From assembly GCA_041685115.1 (NCBI GenBank), contig JAWLGK010000010.1, positions 1-64,000 of the forward strand: 64,000 nt of DNA. Reading direction: 5' to 3'. The notes below the pieces were generated by a model that was given only the letters and a program-made list of their open reading frames with translations, searched no databases and was not told the DNA's origin. Below are positions 63,385-64,000 of this stretch, in pieces. A program made the position numbers and the translations under genes. Numbering within the stretch: position 1 is the first letter of the stretch; the number at the start of each line of letters is the position of its first letter. The DNA is from JALOAT01 sp041685115. Its GTDB lineage: Bacteria; Pseudomonadota; Gammaproteobacteria; Thiohalomonadales; Thiohalomonadaceae.

Positions 63385-64000
63385 ATGCACGTCATGGTGC
63401 TGGGGTTGCGTGGTTTTCCCGACGTCCAGGGCGGCGTCGAACGGCACGCGGAGCAACTGTATCCGCTGATGGCCCGGCTGGGTTGCGAGGTGGAGGTGCT
63501 GGTCCGCTCGCCCCACCATCCCCCGGGTAAGCCGTTGCATTGGAACGGTGTACGTTTTCGCCGCCTGTGGTCTCCGCGCGCCAACGGCTTCGAGGCGCTC
63601 ATCCATTCCTTCCTGGCCACGCTCTATGCCGTGGTGCGGCGGCCCGACGTGCTGCATATCCACGCCGTGGGGCCGGCGCTCCTGGCGCCGCTCGCACGCA
63701 TGTTGGGCCTGCGTGTGGTAGTCACACATCACGGTGCCGATTACGACCGGGAGAAGTGGGGACGCCTGGCGCGCTGGGTGTTGCGCACCGGCGAACGCTG
63801 GGGCATGGGCTTCGCACATGAGCGCATCGTCATCTCGGAGGTGATTCGCCGCCATGTGGCGGCGCGCTACGGCCGTGACTCGGTGGTCATTCCCAATGGA
63901 GTGCACATCCCCCCATCGCCAGGCTCGGCGGGTGCGCTGTGCCGGTTCGCACTGGCGCCGGGACGGTACGTTCTGCAAGTCAGCCGGCTGGTGCCGGAAA
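63385..64000 (+). CDS. GT4-family glycosyltransferase, 3'-truncated by window end
   Basis: 205 residues visible from ATG 63385 with GGGGGA upstream. VMVLGLRGFPDVQGGVERHA is the acceptor loop of GT4 enzymes, followed by VLHIHAVGPALLAPLARML, VVVTHHGADYDREKWGR and the start of the donor domain (GRYVLQVSRLVPE). The locus continues beyond the window. Confidence 0.88.
   Translation, partial: MHVMVLGLRGFPDVQGGVERHAEQLYPLMARLGCEVEVLVRSPHHPPGKPLHWNGVRFRRLWSPRANGFEALIHSFLATLYAVVRRPDVLHIHAVGPALLAPLARMLGLRVVVTHHGADYDREKWGRLARWVLRTGERWGMGFAHERIVISEVIRRHVAARYGRDSVVIPNGVHIPPSPGSAGALCRFALAPGRYVLQVSRLVPE

Overview
The window looks like a chromosomal piece of a GC-rich gammaproteobacterium. It carries bifunctional aconitase AcnB, HisC, a class I c-di-GMP riboswitch, a Mo-oxidoreductase/cytochrome b pair, a CHASE2 adenylate cyclase and a very large envelope-polysaccharide locus. 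The genus cannot be named from sequence alone. No rRNA, tRNA or CRISPR was seen.

Region 1 (1-11294): the 3' end of acnB, then an accessory island with visibly lower GC. Directly behind acnB lies a compact unit: a perfect TATAAT box, a structured RNA of about 150 nt closed by a 14-bp stem (2078-2227), a membrane protein of SLATT type (2249-2824) and an overlapping reverse transcriptase (2814-4151). I regard it as a candidate RT-based anti-phage system with its own ncRNA, and it is the most interesting item here. It is followed by a RadC-like JAB protein and a zinc-ribbon membrane protein. Next comes an ATP-grasp gene cut off by RAYT (IS200-like, REP-associated) transposase sequences. RAYT fragments are nested here, and a 1.58-kb segment (RAYT plus an exported DsrE-family gene) occurs twice, flanking a PIN-toxin/antitoxin pair.

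Region 2 (11295-29499): chromosomal genes. These are an MBL-fold hydrolase, a DUF2267 membrane protein, hisC, a c-di-GMP-I riboswitch ahead of a membrane-anchored EEP-family protein, a metallophosphoesterase, and a five-unit array of cruciform repeats. They are followed by a periplasmic Mo-enzyme with its cytochrome b. A three-gene set then has a 1659-residue secreted NHL/FN3/TPR/transglutaminase-like protein, a small TPR protein and a CHASE2 adenylate cyclase. A broken gene joining a TPR/beta-barrel-type N-terminus to an unrelated C-terminus follows.

Region 3 (29500-64000, continuing off the end): a polysaccharide biosynthesis and export locus. It starts with a WecA-type initiating phosphotransferase and an ExeA-like ATPase. 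A sugar-nucleotide cassette follows: glucose-1-P cytidylyltransferase, FAD oxidoreductase, SDR, 3,5-epimerase and a SAF-domain oxidoreductase. A second repeat array interrupts the cassette. Then come an ABC exporter (Wzm/Wzt with a C-terminal carbohydrate-binding-type domain), eleven glycosyltransferases, a hexapeptide acyltransferase, a Wzy/WaaL-like membrane protein, a secreted glycosidase-like protein and six sulfotransferase-fold proteins. The genes point to a sulfated, acylated surface glycan built on a lipid carrier from a CDP-sugar and other donors, then exported by the ABC transporter.
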